NCBI RefSeq assembly: GCF_000691145.1
Contig: NZ_ASJC01000001.1
Location: 682,001-746,000, forward strand
Reading direction: 5' to 3'
DNA from: Bacillus altitudinis 41KF2b
GTDB lineage: Bacteria; Bacillota; Bacilli; Bacillales; Bacillaceae
Length of the DNA stretch: 64,000 bases
Position numbers and translations under genes: made by a program. Shown one piece after another: positions 46,669-56,217 of the stretch; the stretch's first letter is position 1; each line of letters starts with the position of its first letter. The notes beneath the pieces are model-generated. The model had not been told where the DNA came from. It worked only from the letters and a program-made list of their open reading frames with translations, and did not search any database.

Positions 46669-46794
46669 TTAACTCTCGTGATTGCCAAACATGCTTGTGA
46701 TGGCATGCACTACTTCAATTCCTTGGTAAACGAAAAGAGAAAGTGAAGTGACAGAGAACAGACCTAGAATGAATACTCTTAAGAAAAATAACAT
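46669..46794 (-). CDS. 41-residue small membrane protein
   Basis: MLFFLRVFILGLFSVTSLSLFVYQGIEVVHAITSMFGNHES: one hydrophobic helix and a short polar tail. GGGAGG lies 9 nt before the ATG, strong for such a short gene. It follows the next gene (46824-47171) on the same strand by 29 bp, so they are probably an operon. No family recognised. Confidence 0.65.
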   Translation of the reverse strand: MLFFLRVFILGLFSVTSLSLFVYQGIEVVHAITSMFGNHES

Positions 46795-46823
46795 CGTGTA
46801 AAACCTCCCAATTTTTGTTTGAT

Positions 46824-47171
46824 TTAAATGGTTGGGTTAACACGAGCTACTCGGAAATTCGAAGACTGGTAGAACACTGCAAGTAAATGCTTCTTTTTCC
46901 GGTCAAATCGATCAGTATAAGTGATGCGTGCAAATCCAGCTGCCATACTGCCAATGACTAGCAGTGCTGTAAATGCCGCAAATACTGCGTTCACATGTTT
47001 TTGTTTCTTTTCATCGCCTGCTGTCTGAACGATTTTCATTTCATGTGATTCTTGATCAGCAACCACCTTTGCATGATGGTATACCTGAACGGAATGAGGC
47101 ATTGAGAACAAATGAAAACTTGCAAGTGCTATGAATAAGACTGCTAATTTTAACAGCATATTTTTTTTCAT
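46824..47171 (-). CDS. Small secreted or membrane protein of unknown function
   Basis: 115 residues: an N-terminal signal-anchor helix (MLLKLAVLFIALASFHLFSM), a polar loop rich in His, Lys and Glu, a second helix (VNAVFAAFTALLVIGSMAAGFA) and a basic tail. The ATG at 47171 follows AAGGGG; an upstream GTG overlaps the site. Probably co-transcribed with the 41-residue gene. No family recognised. Confidence 0.65.
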   Translation of the reverse strand: MKKNMLLKLAVLFIALASFHLFSMPHSVQVYHHAKVVADQESHEMKIVQTAGDEKKQKHVNAVFAAFTALLVIGSMAAGFARITYTDRFDRKKKHLLAVFYQSSNFRVARVNPTI

Positions 47172-47337
47172 TTTTCTCACCCCTTCCTGTTTATTTTCAT
47201 GATCTTACCACGTTTTCAGTTATTTGAAAAGTCTTATTTTTTTACTTTCCCTCTTTAAAAAAGCGCTAAACATCAAGACATCTATAGGACTGTTTCACTT
47301 CATGAAAGGTTTCAATTTTATTTATTAAATTTAAAAA

Positions 47338-47365
47338 AAGTACCGAGATCAAAGATCTGGCACTT
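47338..47365 (-). terminator. Terminator of the MFS gene
   Basis: Stem AAGT-CC-AGATC / GATCT-GG-ACTT with a mismatch and a bulge, followed by T residues on the minus strand. Confidence 0.7.
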
Positions 47366-47366
47366 G

Positions 47367-48539
47367 TCAAAAAGAATGTATTGATGTCGGTTTTGCAACA
47401 GCTTTTGTAAAGATTCCTGCAATACAAATGGCAAACAGAACAAAAATAAACGCATGAAGCAGACCGACTTGATTGGCGAGCAGTCCTAAAACAGGGGGCC
47501 CTGATAGAGAGGCTGTATACCCAGATAAAGTGACGATACTGACACGTTTGACAGCATAGCGGCTATCATCACCAGCTGCTGAAATGGTCAGCGGGAAGCC
47601 TAAGGACGCGCCAAGTCCCCATAAAAAGATAGATATCATACACACGACGAGTGAAATCTTTAAAATCACCAAGAATAGTCCGGCGGCAGCAGATAAGATC
47701 GCGACTCTTAGCAACAGCACCCTGCCAAAGCGATCAATGAAACGTCCGCTCAGTAATCTGCCACTAATCATCCCGCACAAAAATAATGCATAGATGACCG
47801 TACTCATTGAATGAGAAACCTGATAGCCATCAACCATTGCTAGTGGAATCCAATCATTTGCAGAACCTTCTACAAATGCGAGACATAAGGCAATCATCGC
47901 TAATGAGATCGTCCGTTTGTTCAGCCATGATGTTTGAGAAGCCTCAACTGATTCTGTCTGCGTCTCATCCGAATCTTTTCCTGTCCCGTGCGGAATAAAC
48001 CGTGTACAAATCAGGATACTGAGAAAGAAAAGGAGTGCAATGGTGAGAAGGTGAATGAGGACAGACACACCTAAATAAATAAAGAGAATTCCGGCACCTG
48101 CACCAATTAACGTTCCAATACTGAAAGAAGCATGCAAAATCGGCAGGATCGTTCTCTTGATCTGATACTCAATCTCCGTTCCTTCTAAGTTCATGGCTAC
48201 ATTGCACATACCTGAGCCTGAACCAAAAAGAAAAAGACCAGCAGTGACAATTAGCGTAGAAGAGAGGGCGGCGCCGATTGCAAGGGTTGAGAATCCAATA
48301 AACATCAAAAAAGCGCTGACCACAATCGCCACTCGGCCGCCTTTTTTGCGAACGAATACATTGGAAAGAATCAGCCCGACAATGGAACCTACAGATAGGC
48401 CGAGTAAAATGAGTCCCATTGTGCCTGTATCTGCTTGCAACAAATCTCTCACTTCTGGTGTTCTTGAAAACCAAGTGGAGATGGAGATCCCAGACATCGT
48501 AAAAATAACAATGATCGCTTTATACCACTTTAATTTCAT
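47367..48539 (-). CDS. MFS transporter (YbjJ-like)
   Basis: 390-residue major facilitator with 12 predicted helices in two halves. The central loop (HGTGKDSDETQTESVEASQTSW) is hydrophilic, and motif-A-like VRKKGGRVAIV and GRFIDRFGRVLL follow helix 2 and helix 8. Resembles the YbjJ/FucP-like sugar-or-drug group; substrate unknown. It is divergent from the isocitrate-dehydrogenase-family gene. Site GAGGGA. Confidence 0.8.
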   Translation of the reverse strand: MKLKWYKAIIVIFTMSGISISTWFSRTPEVRDLLQADTGTMGLILLGLSVGSIVGLILSNVFVRKKGGRVAIVVSAFLMFIGFSTLAIGAALSSTLIVTAGLFLFGSGSGMCNVAMNLEGTEIEYQIKRTILPILHASFSIGTLIGAGAGILFIYLGVSVLIHLLTIALLFFLSILICTRFIPHGTGKDSDETQTESVEASQTSWLNKRTISLAMIALCLAFVEGSANDWIPLAMVDGYQVSHSMSTVIYALFLCGMISGRLLSGRFIDRFGRVLLLRVAILSAAAGLFLVILKISLVVCMISIFLWGLGASLGFPLTISAAGDDSRYAVKRVSIVTLSGYTASLSGPPVLGLLANQVGLLHAFIFVLFAICIAGIFTKAVAKPTSIHSF

Positions 48540-48632
48540 CTAATCCCTCATATCTATGTAGTCATACAGAACAAATCTACTCGATTATAAATGAGACTTC
48601 CTGATTCGTAAATAACATGAGGGAGGATCATC

Positions 48633-48674
48633 ATGAAGAAAATATTCCAACTTCATCATTCTTTGATAGAATAA
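48633..48674 (+). CDS. Possible 13-codon leader peptide
   Basis: MKKIFQLHHSLIE preceded by GAGGGAGGATCATC, a better ribosome site than many genes here. It ends 20 nt before the dehydrogenase start. Could be an attenuation-type leader or the degraded start of a longer gene; no pairing terminator was found. Confidence 0.35.
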   Translation: MKKIFQLHHSLIE

Positions 48675-48694
48675 AGACAAAAGGGGCGATACAT

Positions 48695-49780
48695 ATGTCA
48701 TATCGAATAGGTGTTTTAAAGGGAGACGGGATTGGACCGGAAATTGTTAATTCTAGTATGCGTATTTTAAAGACAGCGCTGTCACAGTTCAATGAACCAT
48801 TTGTGGAATTTGTAGAGTGTCCTATCGGTGCTGAAGCCATTCATTCTCATCAAGATCCAGTGCCAGCATCTACAATAGCCGTCTTGAAAAAATGCCATGG
48901 CTGGATATTAGGACCTCATGATTCAGCTTCATATCCTGATCTATTGAAAGAAAGAAGAAATCCAAGTGGAGAACTGCGTCATACATTTGATTTATTTGCA
49001 AATATTCGTCCATCGCAATCGCTGCCAGGTGTGAAAAGCGTTGCCAGTGGTGTCGACCTTGTCATTTTTCGAGAAAATACAGAAGGCTTTTATCCAGACC
49101 GGAATATGTATCAGGGGACAGGAGAGTGGATGATTACACCAGATGTCGCCATATCTACAGGTGTGTTTACAAAAAAAGCAATTACCCGTATTGCCCACGC
49201 AGCCTTTCAACGTGCAGTGGAGAGGAGGGGGAAAGTCACCATTGTTCATAAAGCGAACGTGATCAAATTAGGATCTGGCTTGTTTTTACGAACATGTCAA
49301 GAGGTAGCGAAAGCATATCCGCAAGTGGAGGTTGAGGATATTCATATTGATGCGATGGCTGCTCATTTAGTGAGACGTGCAGGTGATTTTGATGTGATTG
49401 TGACAGAAAATATGTTTGGCGACATATTATCTGATCTTGCAGGGGAACTAGTCGGCAGTTTAGGAATGGCACCCTCATTAAATTGTAACGAAAATCAAGC
49501 GATGGCACAGGCGGCACATGGTTCTGCACCGGATATTGCTGGTCAAAATATCGCCAATCCAATGGGCATGATTCTTTCTACAGTGATGCTTTGTAACTGG
49601 CTACATGTGAAATATCAAGATGAAAGATTAAAACAGACAGCCAGTCTGATCGAACATACTCTTGGTGAGACCTTAAAAAAGAACTTGAAAACGAAGGATT
49701 TAGGAGGAAATGAGACGACGACACAATTCACCGAGGCATTCATTCAAACGATGAATGAAGTTTCAATAAAAGGGAGATGA
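48695..49780 (+). CDS. Isocitrate/isopropylmalate dehydrogenase family enzyme
   Basis: 361-residue beta-decarboxylating dehydrogenase. Motifs: [13 protein letters not shown] (nucleotide/substrate loop), [13 protein letters not shown] (substrate specificity loop), [12 protein letters not shown] (catalytic Lys), [19 protein letters not shown] (metal Asp residues) and [15 protein letters not shown] (NAD binding). It is neither leuB nor icd by context; tartrate/homoisocitrate-type substrates are possible. The start at 48695 follows AAAGGGGCG. The stop overlaps the first in-frame ATG of maa, so they form an operon. Confidence 0.8.
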   Translation: MSYRIGVLKGDGIGPEIVNSSMRILKTALSQFNEPFVEFVECPIGAEAIHSHQDPVPASTIAVLKKCHGWILGPHDSASYPDLLKERRNPSGELRHTFDLFANIRPSQSLPGVKSVASGVDLVIFRENTEGFYPDRNMYQGTGEWMITPDVAISTGVFTKKAITRIAHAAFQRAVERRGKVTIVHKANVIKLGSGLFLRTCQEVAKAYPQVEVEDIHIDAMAAHLVRRAGDFDVIVTENMFGDILSDLAGELVGSLGMAPSLNCNENQAMAQAAHGSAPDIAGQNIANPMGMILSTVMLCNWLHVKYQDERLKQTASLIEHTLGETLKKNLKTKDLGGNETTTQFTEAFIQTMNEVSIKGR

Positions 49781-49782
49781 AC

Positions 49783-50337
49783 ATGAAAACAGAAAAAGAA
49801 AAGATGATCAAGGGAGAATACTATCACCCAAATGACCACACATTGATGGCAGATCGAGCAAAAGCGCGACAATTGACATTTGCCTATCAGCAAACAAATG
49901 AGCCATCACAGAGAATGGCCATTTTAAAGGAGCTTTTAGGCGCTTGCGGAGAAGATGTGGTGTTTGAAGGCAGAATACAATGTGATTATGGATACAATAT
50001 CGAGGTTGGTGAGCATTTTTTTGCGAATTTTGATGCTGTGTTATTAGATGTTTGCAAGATTACAATTGGAGATCATTGTTTGTTAGGTCCGAATGTACAT
50101 ATATATACAGCTGGACATCCGTTAAATCCGGAAGAACGTCAAACAGGTATTGAATTCGGCAAACCAGTTACAATTGGACATCATGTATGGATTGGCGGCG
50201 GTGCCATTATCAATCCAGGTGTGACAATCGGAGATTATGCTGTCATTGCATCAGGATCCGTTGTGACAAAAGATGTTCCGTCAAATGTGATTGTTGGCGG
50301 GAATCCTGCAAAAATCTTAAAACATTTAGAGGAATGA
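49783..50337 (+). CDS. maa: Maltose O-acetyltransferase
   Basis: 184-residue left-handed beta-helix acetyltransferase. Hexapeptide repeats include [67 protein letters not shown] and the family ending [14 protein letters not shown]. The catalytic His is in TAGHPL. Uses acetyl-CoA to acetylate a sugar such as maltose or glucose. ATG 49783 sits 6 nt from AAGGGAG and matches the B. subtilis length of 184. Confidence 0.88.
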   Translation: MKTEKEKMIKGEYYHPNDHTLMADRAKARQLTFAYQQTNEPSQRMAILKELLGACGEDVVFEGRIQCDYGYNIEVGEHFFANFDAVLLDVCKITIGDHCLLGPNVHIYTAGHPLNPEERQTGIEFGKPVTIGHHVWIGGGAIINPGVTIGDYAVIASGSVVTKDVPSNVIVGGNPAKILKHLEE

Positions 50338-50374
50338 AAATCTGACGAATCAACCGTTGGATTTTCATTTTTTA
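50334..50374 (+). terminator. Terminator of maa
   Basis: ATGAAAATC pairs with GATTTTCAT (50334-50342 / 50360-50368) and a T-rich run follows. Confidence 0.75.
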
Positions 50375-50746
<372 letters not shown>

Positions 50747-50827
50747 ATGAAAAACAAATTGATCATTCCAAATATCGCCTCATCTACTAGAGAATTGGGG
50801 CTTAGATACAATGGTGATAATAAATAA
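50747..50827 (+). CDS. Possible 26-residue peptide coupled to the DUF421 gene
   Basis: MKNKLIIPNIASSTRELGLRYNGDNK. Its stop TAA shares a base with the ATG of the next gene (TAATG), an arrangement seen in translationally coupled genes. The DUF421 gene has no ribosome site of its own. The peptide's own site is weak (AAAGG too far away). No family recognised. Confidence 0.4.
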   Translation: MKNKLIIPNIASSTRELGLRYNGDNK

Positions 50828-51456
50828 TGGAAACATTAATGGAAATCTTAAAGGTGTATGGAAGGATCATTACTATCATCCCCTGTCTTTTAATTATGAC
50901 ATTGTTTATGGGAAAACGGGCCATCGGAGAAGTGCCTGTATTTGATTTCTTGATCATTATTGTACTTGGTGCTGTGGCAGGGGCAGATATCGCTGATCCG
51001 GATATTCCTCATGTGTATACATTTTTAACAATAATAGCTATAGGGGTCTTACAAATTATTGTATCAAAATTGAAATTAAAACACCGAGCTTTTGAACGAA
51101 TGATAACATTTGAACCAACTATTGTTATCCGAAATGGTGTTTTTATTGTAGGAAATTTAAAAAAAATCCGATATTCCTTAGATAATGTCTTACAAATGTT
51201 AAGAGAAAAAGATATTTTTGATGTAAATGATGTAGAGATAGCTTTAATCGAACCAAATGGGAAACTAACAGCTTTTAAAAAACCACATAAATTGACTATT
51301 ACTGCAGAGGATTTAGGAATTAAAAAAGCATCTGATAATATTGCTTATCCTGTTATTATTGAAGGTAACATAGAAAATCAGATTCTCACTCAATTACATT
51401 TAAATGAACAGTGGCTTATTCAGGGAGTTACAAAAGAAAGATCTGAAAATGGGTGA
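50827..51456 (+). CDS. DUF421 membrane protein (second copy)
   Basis: 209 residues: three transmembrane helices (ITIIPCLLIMTLFMGKRAIGEVPVFDFLIIIVLGAVAGADIAD...) and a YetF-type cytosolic domain (FEPTIVIRNGVFIVGNLKKIRYSLDNVLQMLREKDIFDVNDVEIALIEPNG). It shares the architecture of the 15612 gene but is clearly divergent. It is more AT-rich and sits in an accessory region. Similar DUF421 genes occur in forespore operons, including spoVA-linked mobile sets. No spoVA gene is adjacent. Confidence 0.85.
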   Translation: METLMEILKVYGRIITIIPCLLIMTLFMGKRAIGEVPVFDFLIIIVLGAVAGADIADPDIPHVYTFLTIIAIGVLQIIVSKLKLKHRAFERMITFEPTIVIRNGVFIVGNLKKIRYSLDNVLQMLREKDIFDVNDVEIALIEPNGKLTAFKKPHKLTITAEDLGIKKASDNIAYPVIIEGNIENQILTQLHLNEQWLIQGVTKERSENG

Positions 51457-51524
51457 TATTTTTTATGCATCTGTTAATGCGAACCATGAATTGCACGTAT
51501 CATTAAATAGTCACCACAAATCCT

Positions 51525-51606
51525 TTAAGCCGGAGATAAATCATTAGTCTCACTTTTTTGTATATCCAGTACTGCTTGTAGAAATTCTCCAATAGCAATT
51601 AATCAT
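51525..51606 (-). pseudogene. crcB: crcB (fluoride exporter) N-terminal relic
   Basis: On the minus strand GAAGGGGAGTG precedes ATG ATT AAT. One frame over, the sequence reads IAIGEFLQAVLDIQKS, resembling the CrcB/Fluc start (xIAIGGFLGAxxRY). A stop follows after 24 codons and no further CrcB sequence is recognisable. Its position just downstream of a fluoride-riboswitch-like sequence supports a truncated, frameshifted crcB. The fragment is short, so confidence is moderate. Confidence 0.5.
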
Positions 51607-51649
51607 CACTCCCCTTCACCCTGTAAACGTTTAAAAGAGCGATGTGCAA

Positions 51650-51712
51650 TGTCGTATGCTACGACATCATAAGTCCTCCAAATAGGCTTTAGGCGAACTC
51701 CATCGCCCCGTT
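51650..51712 (-). ncRNA. Fluoride riboswitch (crcB motif) relic
   Basis: The minus strand contains GGCGATGGAGTTCGCC, the conserved 5' hairpin of the fluoride riboswitch. It is followed by TAAA, a small stem and CTTATGA in place of the usual CTAATGA. The expected pseudoknot partner CTCC is replaced by TGTC, and a TGTCGTA / TACGACA hairpin takes the terminator position. Either decayed or an aberrant variant. It lies between the convergent ends of the DUF421 and ktrC genes. Confidence 0.6.
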
Positions 51713-51740
51713 CACAGATGTATTGGAATTAGGGTGATCA

Positions 51741-52406
51741 TTAACCTTGTAATTCATTTCTTTCAAAACGAGCGATATCTTTCATTGCTCCAATTACAAT
51801 TAAGATATCGTTTTTCTGAATTTGTTCATGAGCAAGCGGGGAAATAATCACTTCTTTCCCTCGTTTGATAGCTACAATATTGATTTGATATCTTGCTCTA
51901 ATATCAAGGTCAAGTAATGACTGATTTTCTAAATGGCCGTTTGCTTCAACCTCAATTAGTCCATATTCATCAGATAACTCCAAGTATTCGATGACATTAT
52001 TTGTAATGATTTTATGCGCGATTCTTTTCCCCATATCTCTTTCTGGATGAACAACTCGATCGGCCCCAATTTTATTTAGTAACTTTTCATGGTAGTCGTT
52101 TTGTGCTTTTACCGTTACCAGCTTAACACCAAGTTCCTTTAATATAATGGTTGTTAAAATACTAGCCTGGATGTTTTCACCTATAGCCACTATGACATGA
52201 TCAAAGTTTCGCATTCCTAAGTTTTTCAATACGGCTTCATCTGTTGAATCGCCAATGACTGCATGCGAAGCGATTTGCGCATATTCGTTTACACGATCTT
52301 CATTTAGATCTATAGCTAGCACTTCAAGTCCCTCTTCACTTAATGCTTTACATATACTTCCCCCGAAACGACCTAACCCGATAACAGCAAATTCTTTTTT
52401 TGGCAT
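51741..52406 (-). CDS. ktrC: K+ uptake regulatory subunit KtrC (RCK protein)
   Basis: 221-residue RCK_N (RossMann, IGLGRFGGSICKALSEEGLEVLAIDLNEDRV; DSTDEAVLKNLGM) plus RCK_C domain (about residues 135-221). It gates the Ktr potassium channel in response to ATP/ADP and c-di-AMP. Length and sequence match KtrC. The ktrD channel gene is divergent 130 bp away; in B. subtilis ktrC and ktrD are unlinked. Confidence 0.9.
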   Translation of the reverse strand: MPKKEFAVIGLGRFGGSICKALSEEGLEVLAIDLNEDRVNEYAQIASHAVIGDSTDEAVLKNLGMRNFDHVIVAIGENIQASILTTIILKELGVKLVTVKAQNDYHEKLLNKIGADRVVHPERDMGKRIAHKIITNNVIEYLELSDEYGLIEVEANGHLENQSLLDLDIRARYQINIVAIKRGKEVIISPLAHEQIQKNDILIVIGAMKDIARFERNELQG

Positions 52407-52536
52407 TTTAATGACTCCTTTTGTTGTCTATCAAATCTTTTCTCTATTTAAATAAAAACATCAGAGATAAACATTCCTATCCCTATTCGTTATATAATAA
52501 CATTAAAATTTCAAGTGAGTGAAAGTAGGATAGGAA

Positions 52537-53874
52537 ATGTTTAAATACGATCATTTTTTTAAAAAACCAGTAAAATTAACGCCTCCTCAAATTTTATTGT
52601 TTGGATTTTTGACGGTCATAGTGATAGGGGCATTTATTTTAACTCTACCAATCTCCACTGTTGAATCCATCTCAATCATTGATGCTTTCTTCACAGCTGT
52701 TTCCGCTACAACGGTTACAGGTTTAGCTGTGGTTGATACTGGAACAACCTTTACTTTATTCGGACAAATTATCATTATGCTGATGATACAAATTGGTGGG
52801 CTTGGTTTTCTAACTTTAGCTGTCATGGTCATTTTGTTATTTGGTAAAAAGGTAGGTTTACGAGAGAGATTATTGGTTCAAGAGGCTTTTAATCTGACAA
52901 ATATAGGTGGTATTGTACGTCTTATAAAGGTTTTGTTTATCTTTTCAATAACATTCGAGTTAATGGCTACGTGTATATTATCATTTCGGTGGATACCGGA
53001 ATATGGTTTTTTTAAAGGGATGTACATCAGTTTATTTCATGCCATTTCTGCTTTTAATAACGCTGGTTTTTCTCTTTTTTCAAATAGTTTGATGGACTAT
53101 GTACATGATCCACTGATTAATTTGACCATCACCTTCCTGTTTATCATTGGTGGTCTTGGATTTACAGTGATATTTGACATTTGGAATAAGCGGAGATTTA
53201 AATTGTTATCAATCCATTCGAAACTGATGATCATAGGAACCCTCATAACAAATGGTGTTGCGCTTTTACTCATCTTTTTAATGGAATTTGGAAACCCCCA
53301 TACTCTAGGTTCTATGAATCTTCTTGATAAATTTTGGGCCTCTTATTTTCAAGCTGTAACACCAAGAACTGCAGGTTTTAATTCGATTGATATAGCACAT
53401 ATGCATGAAAGCTCTTTAACTCTTATGATGCTTCTTATGTTTATTGGTGCGGGAAGTGCGTCCACAGGAAGCGGAATTAAGTTAACAACGATGATGATCA
53501 TTTTGATCTCTGTCCTGCATTTTCTGAAAGGGAATAAAGAACCGGTTATCTATAGACGTACAATAAAACATGATGTAGTTATTAAGGCATTATCTATTAG
53601 TTTTATCAGTTTATGTTTTGTGTTTATCACTATTTTTTTATTGACTATGACTGAAAAAGCTCCTTTTATTGATATTGTCTTTGAAACTTTCTCAGCATTT
53701 GGTACGGTAGGTCTTTCAATGGGGTTGACTCCGGATTTAACGTTTTTAGGTAAGGTTATTCTGGCGATCCTTATGTTTATTGGTAGAGTAGGTTCTCTCA
53801 CCATCGTATTTATCTTTATGAAACGAACGAGAAGCCCAATACGTTATCCTGAGGGAGAAGTATTTGTCGGTTAA
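52537..53874 (+). CDS. ktrD: K+ uptake channel subunit KtrD
   Basis: 445-residue Trk/Ktr/HKT membrane protein with four pore repeats. Filter glycines are in SATTVTGLAVVDTG, AFNNAGFSLF, TPRTAGFNSID and AFGTVGLSMG. The gating loop region GAGSASTGSGIK follows the third pore. It forms a dimer on a KtrC octamer and imports K+ with Na+. A 12-bp terminator follows. Confidence 0.92.
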   Translation: MFKYDHFFKKPVKLTPPQILLFGFLTVIVIGAFILTLPISTVESISIIDAFFTAVSATTVTGLAVVDTGTTFTLFGQIIIMLMIQIGGLGFLTLAVMVILLFGKKVGLRERLLVQEAFNLTNIGGIVRLIKVLFIFSITFELMATCILSFRWIPEYGFFKGMYISLFHAISAFNNAGFSLFSNSLMDYVHDPLINLTITFLFIIGGLGFTVIFDIWNKRRFKLLSIHSKLMIIGTLITNGVALLLIFLMEFGNPHTLGSMNLLDKFWASYFQAVTPRTAGFNSIDIAHMHESSLTLMMLLMFIGAGSASTGSGIKLTTMMIILISVLHFLKGNKEPVIYRRTIKHDVVIKALSISFISLCFVFITIFLLTMTEKAPFIDIVFETFSAFGTVGLSMGLTPDLTFLGKVILAILMFIGRVGSLTIVFIFMKRTRSPIRYPEGEVFVG

Positions 53875-53890
53875 AGTTAAAATAAACTTT

Positions 53891-53926
53891 AATGGATTCA
53901 CCATGCTGAAGGTGAATCCATTTTTC
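53891..53926. terminator. Bidirectional terminator ktrD / arsC
   Basis: Perfect 12-bp stem AATGGATTCACC / GGTGAATCCATT followed by T residues. Confidence 0.95.
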
Positions 53927-53937
53927 ATTACAAGAAG

Positions 53938-54357
53938 TTACTTTCCAGTCTCAGCAAACTGTTTCAATCGATCTCCAATTTCATCTCTTACCCTTTGGAA
54001 AAATGACCACTTCTCTTCTTCTGTTCCTTCTGCTTTTGCTGGATCATCAAAGCCCCAATGGACACGTTCGACATGAGGAGGAGTCATCGGGCATTTATCA
54101 GCTGCGTCACCGCATAATGTTACGACTAAGTCAGCGTGATGCAATATCTTCTGATCAATCAGGTCAGACGTTTGATGAGAAATATCAATCGCTATTTCTT
54201 TCATTGCTTTTACAGCATTCGGATTTAATCCATGAGCTTCAATACCAGCGCTATAGACCTTCCACTCATCTCCAAGATGCTTTTTAGCCCAACCTTCAGC
54301 CATTTGACTGCGGCAAGAATTACCGGTACATAAAAAGTAAATTGTTTTCTTTGACAT
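53938..54357 (-). CDS. arsC: Arsenate reductase ArsC (thioredoxin-coupled)
   Basis: 139-residue low-molecular-weight-phosphatase-fold reductase. The P-loop with nucleophile is CTGNSCRS (C10, C15) and the redox pair is in [11 protein letters not shown] (C82, C89). It reduces arsenate to arsenite for export by ArsB. Start at 54357 ([10 protein letters not shown]) after GGAGACG; upstream in-frame codons overlap arsB. Last gene of arsR-arsB-arsC. Confidence 0.95.
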   Translation of the reverse strand: MSKKTIYFLCTGNSCRSQMAEGWAKKHLGDEWKVYSAGIEAHGLNPNAVKAMKEIAIDISHQTSDLIDQKILHHADLVVTLCGDAADKCPMTPPHVERVHWGFDDPAKAEGTEEEKWSFFQRVRDEIGDRLKQFAETGK

Positions 54358-54371
54358 GTTGATCGTCTCCT

Positions 54372-55676
54372 TTAATGTATAATCATTAGCCAGAAATACA
54401 ACGCTAAAAGTGTGATGAATAGTGTTGGTACAGTTAAAATGACCCCTATTTTGAAATATGTCCCCCAGGAAATCTTCACACCTTTTTGAGAAAGGACGTG
54501 GAGCCATAGTAGTGTTGCTAAGGAGCCAATGGGCGTAATTTTCGGTCCTAAATCAGAACCAATGACATTTGCGTATATTAACGCTTCTCTCATCATTCCT
54601 TGTGTATCGGTGCCGGAAATGGCTAATGCATCGATCATGACCGTCGGCATATTATTCATGACAGATGAAAGAATCGCTGCGATAAATCCCATACCAAGAG
54701 TCCCTGCCAATAAACCTTGATCTGCTACAGCTTGAATCACGCTTGAAAGAGCATCAGTAAGCCCTGCATTTCGCATGCCATAGACAACAACGTACATACC
54801 TATGGAAAAGAAAACGATCGCCCAGGGAGCTTCTTTTAGAACGCTTTTTGTTTGAACAGCAGGGCTTTTTTGTGCAATGACCAAGAATAAAATGGCAATC
54901 ACTCCAGCTATGACCGATACAGGTATAGATAAAAATTCGCTTGCAAAATAACCAATCAACAAAAAAGCTAATATATACCAAGATAATCTAAACATCTTTG
55001 GATCTTTTATTGCTTCCCTAGGTTGCTTTAACTCAGTCATATCATAGCGTTTTGGTATACTCTTTCTAAAGAAAAGGTACAGCACAGTGATACTCGCTAG
55101 CAATGAAAAAAGGTTTGGAACAACCATTCTGGATGCATATTCAATAAACGTAATGTTGAAATAGTCGGCTGTTACAATGTTCACCAAATTACTTACGACA
55201 AGTGGAAGCGATGTTGTATCTGCAATAAACCCACTTGCGATAATAAAAGGGAATACTATTTTTTCATTGAAGTGTAATGCTCTGACCATGGCTAAAACAA
55301 TGGGTGTCAAAATAAGTGCTGCACCATCGTTTGCAAATAAAGCAGCGACGATTGCCCCAAGGATGGTCACATACACAAACATACGTAGCCCACTGCCTTT
55401 TGCAGCCTTTGCCATATGCAATGCTGCCCATTCAAAAAAGCCGATTCGATCAAGGATGAGTGAAATGACGATAATGGCGACAAAAGCTAAAGTCGCATTC
55501 CAAACAATGCCTGTCACGGTGATCACATCGTTTACATTCACAACACCTACGATTAATGCTAAAATAGCTCCTCCACAAGCGGACCACCCTATGGATAAAT
55601 TTTTTGGCTGCCAAATAACCAGTACCAAAGTGAACAAAAATATGATTAATGATAAAACGGCAAAACTCAAACCCAT
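54372..55676 (-). CDS. arsB: Arsenite efflux pump ArsB
   Basis: 434-residue ion-transporter-superfamily membrane protein with 11-12 helices: [37 protein letters not shown] and [17 protein letters not shown] are typical ArsB stretches. Exports arsenite and antimonite using the proton gradient. It lies between arsR (6 bp upstream) and arsC (14 bp downstream). Confidence 0.93.
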   Translation of the reverse strand: MGLSFAVLSLIIFLFTLVLVIWQPKNLSIGWSACGGAILALIVGVVNVNDVITVTGIVWNATLAFVAIIVISLILDRIGFFEWAALHMAKAAKGSGLRMFVYVTILGAIVAALFANDGAALILTPIVLAMVRALHFNEKIVFPFIIASGFIADTTSLPLVVSNLVNIVTADYFNITFIEYASRMVVPNLFSLLASITVLYLFFRKSIPKRYDMTELKQPREAIKDPKMFRLSWYILAFLLIGYFASEFLSIPVSVIAGVIAILFLVIAQKSPAVQTKSVLKEAPWAIVFFSIGMYVVVYGMRNAGLTDALSSVIQAVADQGLLAGTLGMGFIAAILSSVMNNMPTVMIDALAISGTDTQGMMREALIYANVIGSDLGPKITPIGSLATLLWLHVLSQKGVKISWGTYFKIGVILTVPTLFITLLALYFWLMIIH

Positions 55677-55682
55677 CCCTCC

Positions 55683-56030
55683 TTACGAACAAGAAATGTT
55701 TGTTGCTTTATGTTGTATACTTTTTAAAAGGTCATCTTCTTTATCAATTTGATTTAAGATGATCCGAATCGTCTCAAATTCTGGAGACAGTGTATTGATT
55801 GAATAATAACGCCACTGCCCTTTTCTGTTCTCATGAACAAATCCAGCTTTTTTTAATTTTCGTAGATGCTGACTAATCGCTGGTTGACTCATTTCGAACA
55901 TATCTACCAGTTCACAAACACAATATTCTTTCTCCAAAAACAATTTCATCATGATCAGTCTTGTTTGATCACTGAGTGTTTTTAAACAATTCGACATATG
56001 TGTCACACCAATTGAAACATCTGTAGTCAC
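55683..56030 (-). CDS. arsR: Arsenic-responsive repressor ArsR
   Basis: 115-residue ArsR/SmtB winged helix. The As(III)-binding site in the first recognition region is [33 protein letters not shown] (Cys-x-Cys). GTG start at 56030 (VTTDVSIG) is placed by AGAGGGGG; an ATG further upstream lacks such spacing. Controls the operon through the palindrome overlapping its -35 box. Confidence 0.9.
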   Translation of the reverse strand: MTTDVSIGVTHMSNCLKTLSDQTRLIMMKLFLEKEYCVCELVDMFEMSQPAISQHLRKLKKAGFVHENRKGQWRYYSINTLSPEFETIRIILNQIDKEDDLLKSIQHKATNISCS

Positions 56031-56067
56031 AATGATTCCCCCTCTTTTCAACTCCTTCAATAGTATA

Positions 56068-56100
56068 TAACTGAAAACTTATATAATCAATTGATTATAT
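56068..56100 (-). promoter_or_regulatory. ars promoter with 20-bp palindromic operator
   Basis: ATATAATCAATTGATTATAT (56081-56100) is a perfect palindrome. On the minus strand it contains the -35 TTGATT, followed by a 17-bp spacer and the -10 TATACT. ArsR bound here would cover the -35. Confidence 0.7.
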
Positions 56101-56217
56101 GAATTCAAACAAAAATTGATTCGTGTGAAAATGATTGATTTAAATACCGACTTCTCTTCTTCAAATGAAACCACATATTTATTTAAATAGCCCAGTTCTC
56201 CTAATTGGCAAAAATGT

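Noticed and set aside
51541..51740. c-di-AMP (ydaO) riboswitch for ktrC
   Set aside because: The element lies downstream of ktrC, not upstream, and its sequence matches the fluoride motif instead.
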